Position numbers and translations under genes: made by a program. A DNA stretch of 64,000 bases from Pelecanus crispus (lineage: Eukaryota > Chordata > Aves > Pelecaniformes > Pelecanidae), in contig NC_134643.1 of the NCBI RefSeq assembly GCF_030463565.1, forward strand, positions 168,166,491 through 168,230,490, in the 5' to 3' direction. Under the pieces are notes generated by a model, which saw nothing but the letters and a program-made list of their open reading frames with translations, was not told where the DNA came from and made no database searches. Positions 1-12,800 of this stretch are shown here, piece by piece (the first letter of the stretch is position 1; every line of letters begins with the position of its first letter).

Positions 1-3000
1 ACTTCAATGACTTTCAGAGAGGGCAGAGAAAATAAATACATAAGAAAACAAAAGACTGTTACTTATTAGAGGGGAAAAAAAAAAAAAAAAAAAAGATTCT
101 GTGCCAGTCTCAGTTACTTGCTGTTGTAACAACCATTTTTGTAAGGCAGACTCAATAACCCAAGTTGTAGACACAATGCATAGCAATAACTCTCCTGTTT
201 AATTACACTAATTATTTGCAATGTTGAGCTGAAAACTACGTTAATAAAAATTTAATTTAAAAATGCATCAGCTGCATACCCTTCTCAATAACCTCACTAT
301 CCAGACATCAACTTTTGTAAGTAAAATCTGCACACAGGTATGAAAAACTAAATAGCACTTAAGCAGGTATTTCAGCAGAACATCTCACATCCTGAAAATT
401 AAAACATATGCAAAAGTCTGAAGAAATGAAGTCTACAGTTATTGGTTTGTTTTGTTGGGTTTTTTTTTTTTAAAGTAATTTTTAAAGTAGTCAAAAGAAT
501 AACTTTGATTCTTAACAAAAAAGTTCTGCAACTTCACAACAGCATCCAATTCATCGAAAACAACCAACTTTTCATACTGAAGTACCTAAGCTAGGCCAAG
601 GGCATGGCACGCTTCATACCATTAAGTCACAGAGAGGTAAAGGCCCAGTGACACCAAAATTAGAGCTAGCGCTTGGGTTTGAAAGAGTTCAAATTGCTGG
701 GGCACAGCAGCAACTTCTGCCCTGTGTTCCTTCTTGGGACCCGAGACCTCAAAATGTAAACATCAGAAATAGGAAAAGTTGAGATAAAGTATCTTCAAAA
801 CCCTGATGAGATTTCAGAAGTAAAATGTCTTTAAACACACTGCCCACGAAAGACAAAGAACCCAGGCTGAGGTGAGAGAGTCCTTCACACACCTTCTAAG
901 ACCCTTAGGACCATCATCCACTCCCTCCTTTCCCTACCACCTAGCCCCTTCCCTCATGAATTCCAGTTTCTTCATGAACTCTTCTAAAGACCTGTGTTAA
1001 AAGGTAGCATTTAATCTAACTTACTCATAACAAAATAGCAAAGAAAATACTTCCAAGAGCCACTTGTTTAATTTTTACTTATGTTACAACATTACCAGCC
1101 CTCTAAGAAGCAAATTTGCAGAATGCAGAGCTTTATACTCCAAATCCCTTATTCCCTCCGTGCAGTGAAAGATAGGCTACATATATAGAGATCTGAAAGA
1201 ACAGATTATATTAACACCCTGCTATGAGGAGGAAAAAAATGAAATGCAAAATACACTTAACATCATCCTTACTGCATCAAATACAAGGCACAACAGATCA
1301 AACACCTTGGTACCAAATTCATAATATGGTTTGTCCTGCTGCCCTCCTAGCCACAAAGAAAATTCATTGTCAGATATTTAACCAATTTAGCCTAGCCTAG
1401 TTTTCTGACTCCATAGCTGGAAGGCAGAAGAGAAAAGTTGAGCTATTCAAGGAAGCTTTAATGCCTCAAATACATTCAGAAGCTTTAAAGGAGGACTTAA
1501 AAATAATCACTATGCTTTACTTTAGACTCATATGCTCGTTTCTTGCTTATTTTAGGCATACAGTCCCCTCATTCTCAATTCTCCGTTCAGACACTTTCAA
1601 AAAAAAGACTAAGATGCATGCCTCTAATAGTACAGTCCTCCAGCAAAGTATTTTAAGCTTGATTCCAACTTTACCAGGAGCAAAGACGTTCACAGCAGAG
1701 ACAATCCATACTTTGGGGTTATCTGATTCATTTTACAGCTCCTTGAAAAATGTAAGTCAAGCTACATGATTATAAAGAGAAAACAAAGGGAAAAATGAAA
1801 AGGTGTCTGCCCAGCACAGGATATAATAGAAGAAGGAAGGAGTATTAGAACCATGCAACAAATAATTATTCACAGCACTTTTCTCACTTATGTAAAGACA
1901 AATCAAGAAGTGCAGTGTCACACTAACCAAATCATTCACTAAGTAAACAAAAAAATTTAAAAAAAACATTCAGCTATAATGGCAAAATGTCACTTCACAT
2001 CTTTCTTCGGTCAAAATAATTACTAATTATCCACTGAATAACCACTACGACCTGCTCTGTAATTCAACTCAAAGTTTTAGATTTACTTAATATAATCATG
2101 TTTTTTTACTTAAAAGTACCAAAGCCACTAATCCAATTTTACCGCCCATTTGTGTTCGTTGCAATTCAATTTAATGCTCTGTTATTTACCTACTAATATG
2201 CTTCATGAGACAGGAAAAGGGGACTTCAGTGGCAGATTCTGTCTCAGACATTTCTACAAGTATTACTCTTCCTCCTCCCCTCCCTGGTTTACATTACAAG
2301 TTTATTGAATGTTCCTTAAAGCTATACAGTTACCACCAAGTTATTGTGTCCTTGAAGCCATTCACAGCATCTCTCTTCCACTAGCACACAAATCTTTACG
2401 CTTTATCTTCAGCTAAACATCTTTCACAAAATTGCATGAATAACCTTAACAGTATTCTGCAAGTCCAGTCCAAGTCCACAGCCATCAACAGTAAATTCAA
2501 ATTGTCCTGAGTCACACCAAATGTGACTAGCTTTGCGGTATGGGAGGGCCTTTGACAGTCACATCAAGTAATCTTCAAATTGTTCAACAACAATAATCAA
2601 CCCTATTGTCTTGATGAATAGGCCCTGTGAAAATGAGTCTACATGTCACAGACTGTACCTGTTTTTAAATGACAAGACAAAATACAATGTGTGAGTGGTC
2701 CTATTGAAAATTTAAGGTTTGCAGACTTGTAAAATTAAGATGGACAGTAAATGAGAGAACATAAGTTATCTGGAAAACCACAGGATTTAAAAAAAAAGTA
2801 TTTTTTTCTAAATATTTTACAGGTATTGAAGTTACAATCATTATAGTGCAAAGGTTTAGGATAGAATTCAGCTCCTAACTTCTTAATACATATGTTCAAA
2901 ACCTATCACACAAATAAAGAATCTAATATTAGCCTGGAAATCTGATTTAATGGTAAGTAAATCAGAACAAAGCCCAAAACTTACTGAATCACCTAGAGCT

Positions 3001-3948
3001 ACCTTGTATCGAGATTACCCATCTGACAATTTTTCCATTTTAAAACCAGACAAGACCTTTTGCAAGACCCAACAACAGCGCAATACAATACAACACGCAG
3101 AGAGGCAGCATGCACGCAAAATCCCAAAGTTTTCCACTGCCATCAGCTCATCACAAGAGCACGAACACTGCAATTTTTGCTCGTACTGCACTCCCCGCAC
3201 AGAGCCTGGCGCACATCGTCTCCTGACTTGCAGCTCGCACGTATTTAGAGCGAGCGATCAGTACGCGACGCGAAGCGGAGAAGCAGTCAATCTGCCGACC
3301 AGAACCAGGAGGCAAGAAAAAAAAAAAAAAAATTAAAAGAAAAGAGTTTAAGGGCTTCTGGATACTTCAAACTCCAACTAGTTACAGCATTCAGCAGCTG
3401 CAGCAACGGTAAGACTCTGCAGAGGCACTCTTCTCGTGCAGAAGAGCGCTTTGCTTTTTAAAAAAGTCAAGTTTCACGCGGACAAATGGATAGGAGAAAC
3501 TTGCATAAAAGCGAGCGGAGCCCAGTTTCCCTCGCGCTAACCTGCACGCAAGGCAGCTGCCTACGGGCGGCGCGGAACCAGCACAAATTTGAGGCGAAGC
3601 GAACGCATCACAGGTCCCAAGCAGGGAGGGGAATAGCCCAAAACTAGGACCACCTTTGGGAGATGAGCCTTCTCTCCCCCCCCCCCCCTCCCTCCCCAGT
3701 TTGCTTCTTAATGACGGCGGCAGCGGACAATTCCTGCCGAACTGCCGGGGAGCGGGACCCGCGGGCGGGCCGCCTCCCGCCCCCCCGCCAAAACTGGGAT
3801 GAAGATTTCGAGCGGGTGGAAGTCAGGCGGCAGGCGCCAGCGCTCCGAGCAGGCGTGGGCCGGCGCCCTCCGCCGATCTGCGGCCGCCCCGGGCGGGCTC
3901 CGTCCCCCCTCCCCGCCGCTCCCCCGCCGCCCCCCGTCCGGCGCTGAC
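1..3948 (-). other. HS6ST3: HS6ST3 intron 1 (proximal part)
   Basis: This is non-coding sequence downstream of the HS6ST3 exon 1 donor, whose minus-strand GT is at 3948-3947. I see no exon-like ORF with protein homology. Visible low-complexity tracts are a 20-A run at 75-94, a 16-A run at 3317-3332 and a pyrimidine tract at 3669-3698 that includes 13 consecutive C. From about 3500 rightwards base composition climbs into the CpG island. The first intron of mammalian HS6ST3 is hundreds of kilobases long, so exon 2 would not be expected here. Confidence 0.8.
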
Positions 3949-4505
3949 CTGAGGGTGCGGTTGCCGGCGCAGCCGCGGCGCTCCATGGCGGCGGGCACGC
4001 AGCTGGTGAGCTCGGTCCAGTCGGCGTGCAGCCCGCAGCTCCAGCCGGTGGAGAAGCGGGAGAAGAGCCAGGTGTCCTTGTCGCCGCCCGGGCGGTGGCA
4101 GGCGCACTTCTTCTGCCCGGCCCGGCAGTAGCAGGGCTGCTCCAGGCGGATGTTGCGCACCAGGTGCCGCCCGAAGGTGGTGCCGCCCGTCTTCTGGATG
4201 TGGAGGAAGACGATCACGTCGCGGCCCCGCATGTCGAACCGCACCCGCCGGCACAGCTCCCCCCGCGCGAACGGGAACTTGGCCACCAGACGCGGCAGCG
4301 CCGCCGCCGCCGCCTCCTCCTCCGCGGCGCCCACCGCCGCCTCCTCCCGCTCCGCCGGGCCCCCCCCGCGGCGGGCGGCGGAGGCCGGCGGGCGGCGGGG
4401 GCAGGCGGCGGCGGGGCAGGCGGGCGACACGTACTGGTAGACGATGAGCAAGAAGAGCAGCGCCAGCAGCGGCGGCAGCAGCCACCTGTTGAAGCGCTCG
4501 TCCAT
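3949..4505 (-). CDS. HS6ST3: HS6ST3 coding exon 1 (heparan-sulfate 6-O-sulfotransferase 3, N-terminal part)
   Basis: This is a Golgi type II membrane enzyme that transfers sulfate from PAPS to the 6-O position of glucosamine in heparan sulfate. The exon encodes 185 codons plus two bases. A short cytosolic start (MDERFNRW) is followed by a hydrophobic anchor at about residues 8-25, then an Ala/Glu/Arg-rich stem to about residue 75. The catalytic domain begins next: the PAPS 5'-phosphosulfate loop LHIQKTGGTT lies at about 101-110, then a Cys-rich stretch (CYCRAGQKKCACH) and FSRFSTGWSCGLHADWTELT at about 148-167. N182-R-T is a potential N-glycosylation site. The ATG at 4505 has G at -3 and +4, and its start matches the human paralogue as I recall it. 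The exon ends at AG|GTCAGC, phase 2; the remaining roughly 60% of the protein lies outside the window. HS6ST1 and HS6ST2 are excluded by the N-terminus and by linkage to UGGT2. Confidence 0.95.
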
Positions 4506-4535
4506 GGCGACGCGCGGGGCCAGCGCGGCGCGGGT

Positions 4536-4619
4536 TCAGGCGCTGCCGGGCGCTGGCAGGGCGGCCGCCCCGCGCGGATCCCGTAGCCGAGGGGCGCCCG
4601 GCTCCCTTCCCCACGGCAT
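4536..4619 (-). other. Upstream ORF in the HS6ST3 leader (27 codons)
   Basis: An ATG at 4619-4617 begins a 27-codon frame starting MPWGREPG. It ends at 4536, 30 nt before the HS6ST3 ATG and in a different frame. It is very likely within the mRNA because it is so close to the main start, but whether it is translated is unknown. Confidence 0.4.
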
Positions 4620-4671
4620 GGTCCTCGCACAGCGGCCGCGGCTGGCTCGGCTCGGCTCGGCTCCGCTCAGC

Positions 4672-4716
4672 TCAGCCCAGCGCGTCGAGGTCGAGCTCCA
4701 GCTCGGCGGCGGCCAT
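4672..4716 (-). other. Upstream ORF in the HS6ST3 leader (14 codons)
   Basis: An ATG at 4716-4714 with G at -3 and G at +4 opens a short frame (MAAAELELDLDALG) that stops at 4672, 166 nt before the main start. It would be a translated uORF only if transcription starts further upstream than 4716, which is unproven. Confidence 0.4.
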
Positions 4717-5027
4717 CCCGCGGCTGAGGCGAAAGGGAGGCGCCGTGGCGGGAGCGCCTCGCGCCGTCCCCCGCGCGCGCAGCCGGGCAGCGGCAGCACC
4801 GGCTCCGCCGGCAACTCTCTCTCCAGCCCAAACACACCGCTCGGCCCCCGCGGGGCGGGCCGGCCCCGCCCGCCAGCCAATGGGGGCAAAGCCGGCCGCC
4901 TGAGCAGCCAACGGGCGGGCCTAGCACGCCGGCGCTATCGCCAATGAGAGCGGGCGGCGAGTAAAGGGGGGCGGGGGGAGTCGCTCCTCGCTCCCCTCCA
5001 GGTATCGGAGGGAGGCCGGTCGCGCGC

Positions 5028-5060
5028 GGGGGGGCGGGGAGGGGAGGGGAGGGGGGGAGG
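5028..5060 (+). other. G-quadruplex-capable G-run array
   Basis: Five runs of four or more G separated by single bases lie in 33 nt (G7-C-G4-A-G4-A-G4-A-G7). This satisfies the usual G-quadruplex pattern with one-base loops. It is on the plus strand, which is the template strand for HS6ST3. It lies inside the CpG-island promoter, about 530 bp upstream of the start codon. Confidence 0.6.
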
Positions 5061-6804
5061 CGGCAGCAGCCAATGAGGCGGCGGGGGCGGGGCGGAAGGC
5101 AGCCAATGAGATTGAGACGGGGGCTCCGCCAGGTGCGCCGGGCTCCCGCGGCCGCCCCGCGCCGGCGCCAGGCTGCTGAGGCCGAAATAAAGAACACGAT
5201 GGCTTTGGTTTTTTTTCTTTTAAACTCCTTACTATCCCCTTAGCTTTGCTTTGGGGGGGTGGGTGTCGTGTGCCGTCTGCGGTTTCAAGCCCGTGTTCAC
5301 AGCCCCGGTGTTCGAGTATTCCATGGAACCGGGTCGGGCCGCGCTGCTTGCTGCACAGATTAACTCATTAATTACAGTGCGCTTGGTTCTTGGGGGCATT
5401 TGAAGTCTTCAGAGCACAAAGTCCTAAATGCTGAACTGACTTTGCGGAAAACTCTTCTCTTCCCCGAGGCACTAAAATCTATTCCCCGCCAGCCACTTTA
5501 ACATAAATTTTCAAAAGTTAATTTTTCAAGACCCTTCCCACATTTACCAAAGTCCTCGGTTTGCAACTGTGTTGTCTTCCCTATTAAAAATCATTTTTTT
5601 CAATAGACATTAAAATCTTTAGCTTACGGGTCATACCTGGCTGAGAAGTGTTTTGTCAAAAACCCACTGTTCTGTCTGCAACACGTTTTCCATATTTTTG
5701 CAAGTCTGTTACAAACACTTCATATCCAAATACAAGCCTCGTACAGCTCCTGGATTATAATACATTAATATGCAAAGCATTTCATGTTAGAACTGATTGC
5801 ACATCTCAGTTATTTAATTACAGAATGTCTTTATTTACTGAGGGATTAATTAGATATCTGACAGTGCTAAAGCAACATTCTTGCTCAACTCTAAAGACAA
5901 CTTCACCTCTGGAAGGCTGATAACTGAAGAGTACTGCCTTCCCATGGGACCATTTAACTTTAGAACTTAAAAAAATAGTTAGACAAATGTATTTTAAGCT
6001 GAAGACTTTTATATAGAAAGTAAGAGCATTTGGACTCTTGGAAGAGAGTATCAGCTCTCATTAAAACTTGCCAGAAATAACAGAAATTACCAGAAAATGG
6101 TCTAAACAAAAGGAGTTAAAACTCTAAACGCTGTGAGATGTTCCAAAAGGTGCTACCACAAGAGCAACAGCATACGCGTCAAACACACGAACATACCCCG
6201 CACACAGACACATCTCCAGGGGCCCACAGCGCTATTAAGGTATTATGCTGACAAAAGTTTGAGAGCAGCCAATTCTTGGGTCCTGCCAAGACTTCAGAAG
6301 AGATGCACTTTTATCTTCAGTGACATTTCATACGGAGAGCATCATGGGTTACGTGAAATTCACCCTTGTACAACCACACACCACAGTGCTGGAAGCCCCA
6401 TCCCTCCATCCTCTGCCAGAAGAAAATGTGGGTCTGGTGTCAAACCGACCTGTTCAGTCTTCTTCCCATAATGACAAGAGGCGTGCACCCAGCCACTCTT
6501 ACCAAAGTGGAAAACAGCATTTTTGCCTTGGAAAATGCCTGTGTTCTTTGCCAGCAAGAGAAGCAGAGCATCCATCTTCTCTCCATGGACACCTGACCCT
6601 CTTCTCTGCTTTGCCCACCGCCATGCTCACCTGCTTTCAGACTCCCTGTGCTTCCCAAGAGTGGACTTAATGAGGTTGCCTTTCAACCTCTCTCTTTTAC
6701 TAGGTGACAGGCAGCCTATCCCAGAGAAATGTAAATATTTATAAATGTAAGATGCAGAAACATTTTGTTCTCACCTCAGCCTATTCATTACTTAACAAGT
6801 AACC

Positions 6805-6806
<2 letters not shown>

Positions 6807-6835
<29 letters not shown>
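6807..6835 (+). repeat. Poly(A) tract, 29 A
   Basis: An uninterrupted run of 29 adenines. It could be a retroposed poly(A) tail or a simple slippage repeat. I see no processed gene copy immediately to its left. Confidence 0.9.
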
Positions 6836-6837
<2 letters not shown>

Positions 6838-9800
6838 AGCAACATTAAATATAGCCTTGTTTCAGTATCAGAATAGCACTAGAAAGGCTTGTGTGGGTGA
6901 ATTTGTATTTGGAACAAAAGCACTGCGAAAGGGTTTAGACTGAAGTGTCCCTCATAATGCTTTTAGTAAGATCAAGAAATGCTATTATAATTTAAGATTT
7001 TCTCCTTAATTACAAGATTGATGACACTGTGCCTTCATCTCCATGAAAAGGAGATCAAAGCTAAATTTGCTAAACAGAGAAATTGTGAATTTCAGTTCAA
7101 TTTTAAATTCTTATTTATTTAAACTTGCTTAAGACAGTTACCGATTCATGAAGACTGGCAAAAAATATTTTTCCCTGGACAGAAAGGATGTACAAGAGAA
7201 GTAAAAATATTTATAATGAGGTTTAGGTGAAAAACTTGACTTTTAAAAAGCTCCCATTTTTCTGAAGCTAGCAAAAAGTACTTGCAGGCTCACATGTAAA
7301 TTAACGTGCTTATGCAGCTTTCAAAGACGGGCTTTTACTTACAAATTTTAATATTCTTAATGACGGTTTGCGGACCACGCTTCATGTAGAGTCACAACCC
7401 ATGGCACATGCAGCCACCACCAGGTTCTTCCCAGTTGCATACAGGGTGTGCAGTTACACCCCAAGTTATACTGAATGTGGCCCTAGTCTGAAAAAGAGTT
7501 GGGGTCTCCAGAGTGAACCTGAGCCTCACGATAGTCAGCAGAAGCTAAGTATCCCTACGCAGAGAACACGGCCGTTAATTTGGTAGCATTTTATGTTCTC
7601 TCACTAGAGGTCCACGTTACTATGCAAGGCCCTGTGGGATTAAGCTTTAATAAAATCAGTTAGATTCTTTAGAAGTCAATGGCTGTACCTCGTTAGCATC
7701 AATGAAGTGATGATAAGGGTCATTTTGAACACGGTCGTGCTTCCATTGATTGAATGGGAACACAACCGGGCTCAAAATGAAACCCTAAAAATTGCAAACG
7801 CTGCTCAAGCCCAGCATTTTCCCTTTCAAACATGACAAACATCTGTAAATCCCCAATGACAGTTTAACTACAAGGAAAATCCAAAGTCAGTTACAAGCTA
7901 GTTTTGAGATACTCTTACAAAGTGAATGTAGTTTCTGTGGATTTCAAAATAAAACAATTACAAGTAAGACTTAGGATTCTCTTATTTCTAACATAGTAAT
8001 TCTCCAAGAACCTACGCTGTCAGCATATAGCTCAGAGTCTACCAAGCATTCAAATAAAATAATCCTGAAATGACCTATTCCTCGTAACAAGCTCAGGCAG
8101 AATTACTTCACCTGTTAAAATTTACGTGCCAGCCCTACTGTCATTTCTACCAGAGATGTGCTGGCATGTGAAAATGTGCACACAAAATTATTTTAAAATT
8201 CCAGCACAGCATGTCCCTTCTCCTTGCCACTTCTGAGGTAAAACACAATGCATTTTCCAAGCTGCTAAAAATAAAAATCGGCATACTTACCATTTATTTT
8301 AAAGGTCAGTACAATATTTGCTAGTCTGAAGCAATGGGCATGTGAGGCAGTGTCAGTGCCAACATCAAGGTTTGTACAAAATGCATGAGCAAGCAAATGA
8401 TATTATGAAGCAAAGGTACAAAAGTATGATTTCATTTAGCAATTACCTGTCTGATGATGTTAACATCTAATAGATCTGTTAATGTAAAATTAAAGTGACA
8501 CCTACCTCACACTGGTTTCTTTAAATTATTTATCACCGCTTGACCTGAGCTGTTTCCACACTTGTAGCCAGTTGAGATTTCCAATAAACCAATTTTTCAT
8601 TGTACAGCAAGTCCCAGGTGTCTCCCTTGTCACAAGGATAAAAATTGTTAAATTAATAAACTCATGCTAACTTCAGTCATCTCTCTGGGATTAATTTGTT
8701 CCAAGGCTTCCACTATAAACCTCCATTATTTTTGTCAGATTAAATTTTAGCATGTGCTCTTACTGAGCCTTCTATTTCAATGGCACACTGAGTGCTGTAT
8801 TCCTCCTTTTAAAGCAATTTATGCATTATACTGTCAGCAGCCCATCTTCTTGTAAAGTTGCAATTCATTATAAGGCTTGTTAATTTTCACTTCTCCTGCT
8901 TGCCATTCTTTTTCTGGACGTAATAACTTTACTAAACCCATGACCCCCTTTTATTTCCTTCAGTCAGAATACAGACAATATAGAAGCAATGTTTTCAGTC
9001 AATGTCTCCTATGTGCCAGTCCATAAGCAGTGGCTTCTGCAAGTCATTCCTTACACATTGCTGCATGTTTTCCTTATGAGAGAAAGGATCAGCTATATTC
9101 TGCTTCAAATATTCATAATTCCACCTGTGTAAGACACTGACCTACGACAACTGGAGCATCTTAAATCACTTCCAGCATTCTACTATTTTTTCTTTTGTTT
9201 AAAACCATATAAACGCTCACAGAAATACGCAATATGGATTTTTTTTTTCTTAAGTTACAGTTGTTGGGAAGATAGTTTCCCAAAATAGGAACATTTCTGA
9301 AAACTTTGAGGTAGATTTTTTAGATCATTGCCAAAACTAGATATTTATAGGTAGATCTTCTTTCTACCACATAAACTTGGTCATCTTTTGTTCTTGCGCC
9401 ATTGCATCCTTAGATTCACAGTGCGTATCAAATGAACCACTACCTCGGATCATTCCTGGGCTTTGCAATGTGGACATCTAGCAGAGTAAAGAATGAGAAA
9501 ATGCTCCAACCATGTTTGGGCATGTGCCAGCTAGCACTCTCCCAGACAACTCTTGGACATAGTTTGGGAGTCAAACCATTCCAGAAACTGTTTCCAACCA
9601 GTCACTGAGATTACAGCTTCAACCTAGGTCAGACCAAATCATGCTATTTGGCCTCAGTAACCAAGAAAGTTCCTGAACGTGTTTAATTTACCAATGTAGA
9701 CAACGCCATTGAGCGTTTGCAGATTTTAATTTAAAGAAGGAAGATCTGTGTTCTCTCTTGCCTTTTGTACTGTGGCATAGCCAACTTACCTTACAAAACT

Positions 9801-12800
9801 CAGGTTGAAGTTACAGTATATTAGCTAGCAAAGAAAATGTCTGCCATGTAGGACCAAACTGGGGCTTACTGGAGTCCACTACCTAGAGAATGGGCTGGCA
9901 CTTGGGACAAGCGATGGCGAGCCTTGCTGGTATCCAGCTATAATCAGAACTGTAGCAAGGAGGATGCAAGCCATGACCGGTGGCTGCAAATTAGCCAAAG
10001 AGCCTATGGCTGCTGTTGCCATTGAAAAGATGTATGCAGCTTCACAATATGGCCAGGCAGAGTTGGTGAGTGGGAAGATACTTCAAGTGGAGTTACAAAT
10101 ATTCCAGTTATTGCAGGCTGCAACATCAAATGACCAGCAGCAAATGCTGGTCTTGCACCAAAGGGAGAAGGCAAAGAGTATGAAATGCAAAGTGGTTTTC
10201 TGTAATCCCAAAGAAACTAAATGTAGGGCTGTTTGTGCATGCTCTCTACAACTGGAATCTGCAACGTGAAGACAGACTGAGGAAAGCATTTAGCAGGACA
10301 GACACAACAAATTGCTCTCCCATTTCTGTTCTGTGCACAGAAAAACTTAGATGTACTTATACACATTCCTTCCAGCCCTCAGCCTTCTGAATCCTGCAAT
10401 ATTTATGATGCAAACTCTAGAGTGTAGAGGAGCTTTTGTGGACTTACTACAGATCAAAGGTATGTCATCTGTACCACGTCCACATTTCTTTTTCCAGATT
10501 CGGGTGCAAGTAGAAATGCTACAGACTCAGTCATTGCAGTCATGTGAAGGATGCTACTGCCTTTGCATATATTCTTTTGTTTCTCCCGGTAAAGAACGGT
10601 CTAACAGCATGCAATAAATTCCCTTGTTTAAAGATTAAGGTGTCCAAGTCAATGCCCAAGTTCCCAGATTGTAACTTCCTCCCAAGAATTGACTCTGATT
10701 AGGGAGATCAATGCAGAGAGAGATCTGTCTCCCTCTGACACCGCTACATGCTTCCTTCTGCCTAGCAAAAATGAATATATAGCCCTATCAGTATTCCTCC
10801 CAAGACCCCAAAACTTCGCCTATAGTAACGTATAGGAGTTGCAAGACTGTGTAACACTGCCACCTGGTGATAAGCATTATAGCAGTATTTTCTTCCTCCT
10901 ACCATCACGCAAAAGCCTTTTGCTTCCTTTCAGGTGATCTTAACCGGCAAGTCCCCATCAAATATAACTTATCCCACCAGCAGTTTATCTTGAGCACCTC
11001 TGCTTGTGTCTAGAAGGCAAATTACTAAGGTTTCAAATTTGTTTAGGCCATATCTTGTCTTTTCCTTCAGGATTGACTTTTAGATGTTCTATGGATAGAC
11101 ATGGTCTAACTTGATCCAAATGCCCATCACAACTTTCTGTGAAGTCTAGAAACTTTAGTGTCTTCTGAGCAACGCATCTGAAGTAATATTAGAAGTGATC
11201 CGCTGGGCTTCCCCTCTCTCCTTTTTGTGTTCATCTTTTCAGCCTTTGGGATGTGATGTATTTAAAAAAAAAAAAAAAGGCAAAGCAAAACAAAACCAAA
11301 AAGCCTCAACAGCAACAACAAAAAATCTTCCAAGAAGTTTTCCTCTCCAAGATGGAAAAAATTGTTTCTGTAGTATTTGATCTCAGACTCTTTCATCCCT
11401 TTCATCTGATCTCTGTGGGATACAGATGGAAAATGGAGAAAGGCATTGCAAATGGTAGGTCGGGCTCAACTTCCAGCACCCCTATCTGGCTTTCACAGCT
11501 GTCCGCAAATCTGAACCTTTCTTTTATAACTGACCTCCAACTCCTTACCGAAAAATCACAGCAAGTCCAGAACTGTTATCGCTTTCTGGGTTGCCACTAT
11601 TTCTTACTAAACCTTTCTTGGATTCATTTCAGCAAGCTGTCCTGGATACTTTGAAGTTTGAATTCAAGAACCACACTTTTTTATGTGCCGCTACAGGAGT
11701 TTTTGGAACAATTCAGCCCCTTCTGAGGAGAACTCCAACTCTTGTTTGGGGATTTTTCTTAACTCTTTCTTATTCACCTGTCGTTCTATAAGCACCTCAA
11801 GGCATGTAATCAGTGATTCTTCCCTAACATATAGCCGTACAAAGATTTAATGATGTCTTTTCGTGTATTCGTAAAATGTATGAATGGTAACATTTATTCT
11901 CTAAATGATCCTACCAAGACCAGTGAAGTACTGGTCCTGTCATCAGTTAAAAGTTCAGCTGGACTTCTGGAAAATGCTGAGAGGAATTCAGGTATAATTA
12001 TGAAGGGATGTAAGTTATTTCACAGCTGGGGCTGCAGTGAAATTACCATTATTACCCCAGATCTGGCTGACCTACAAAAGTTACAGTGCAGAAAAGTTAC
12101 TAATATTGTAGGTGACGGGTTAGATACTCATACTAAGCTTGAAGTCCTGTTTTGAGACACCTGCCTCCAGCACCAAATTCCTTTATGATCTTGGATTAGA
12201 GTATGCTAGGAACTGTAATTACCATAAGAACTGGGAATTTTAACCTATAATGGCAGATTGTGACAGCAAATGTCAAAGATATGAATAGTTCCCCTAACCC
12301 TCAGCAGATGGAAGGATCTGTTGGCCTTGCAGTCTGTGACAGACCAATGACTAGGTAAGAAATACAAGAGGGAAGAAGAATCGTTTGACACTGTGACAAG
12401 TTTGAGATGAATAAACTGTAAATTCAGAGGGAGAATTGAGATGAAGATTGCTTGAGTGTTTGTTCGGATTAAGAATCAGCAAAAAATGAGGGAATAATTC
12501 TCCAGCTGGCAGAAAAGGAGATCGAAATACAGGTTGGTCAAAGCAGCTTGTTTGGACAAGGGATCTAAGGGCACCTCAAGTTGAAGTGGTTTAGTGAGGA
12601 AAAGCACGTACCTACAAACTCCCAACATGGTATGTAATTTTGTGGCAAAAGGAAAGCTGAAATAGAGTAAGAACTGCACTGGTAAGAGAAGACAGAAGTG
12701 GCCCACAGCAGTGTAGTCACATTGTGGCTTGCAGACCATTGATGGTGAGTGAAATATCAGAACTTGATCTGTAAAATAATTACAGCCCTGCACACTCACC

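Larger units (their letters stand above)
4506..5170 (-). promoter_or_regulatory. HS6ST3: HS6ST3 CpG-island promoter and 5' leader
   Basis: This GC- and CpG-rich segment lies immediately upstream of the HS6ST3 start codon. It contains many GC-box-like motifs, for example around 4965-4980, 5028-5040 and 5083-5097. Four exact CCAAT boxes on the plus strand lie at 4877-4881, 4941-4945, 5070-5074 and 5103-5107, with a CCAAC variant at 4908-4912. No TATA box is evident, as is usual for CpG-island promoters. The island also continues through exon 1 to about 3700. The transcription start cannot be fixed from sequence alone. Confidence 0.75.

Noticed and set aside
2950..3336. 128-codon plus-strand open frame in HS6ST3 intron 1
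   Set aside because: No recognisable domain, ends in an A-run, and has composition typical of intronic sequence.
3823..4947. Several long open frames on both strands across the HS6ST3 CpG island
   Set aside because: They are Ala/Arg/Pro-rich shadows of GC-rich DNA in other frames; only the frame starting at 4505 has family motifs.
6780..6840. Processed pseudogene ending in the 29-A run
   Set aside because: No spliced coding sequence or poly(A) signal of a recognisable gene lies just upstream, and no flanking target duplication was noticed.
11195..11654. Overlapping open frames with Lys/Gln-rich starts near 11.2-11.6 kb
   Set aside because: They run through an A-rich low-complexity tract and show no protein-family pattern.
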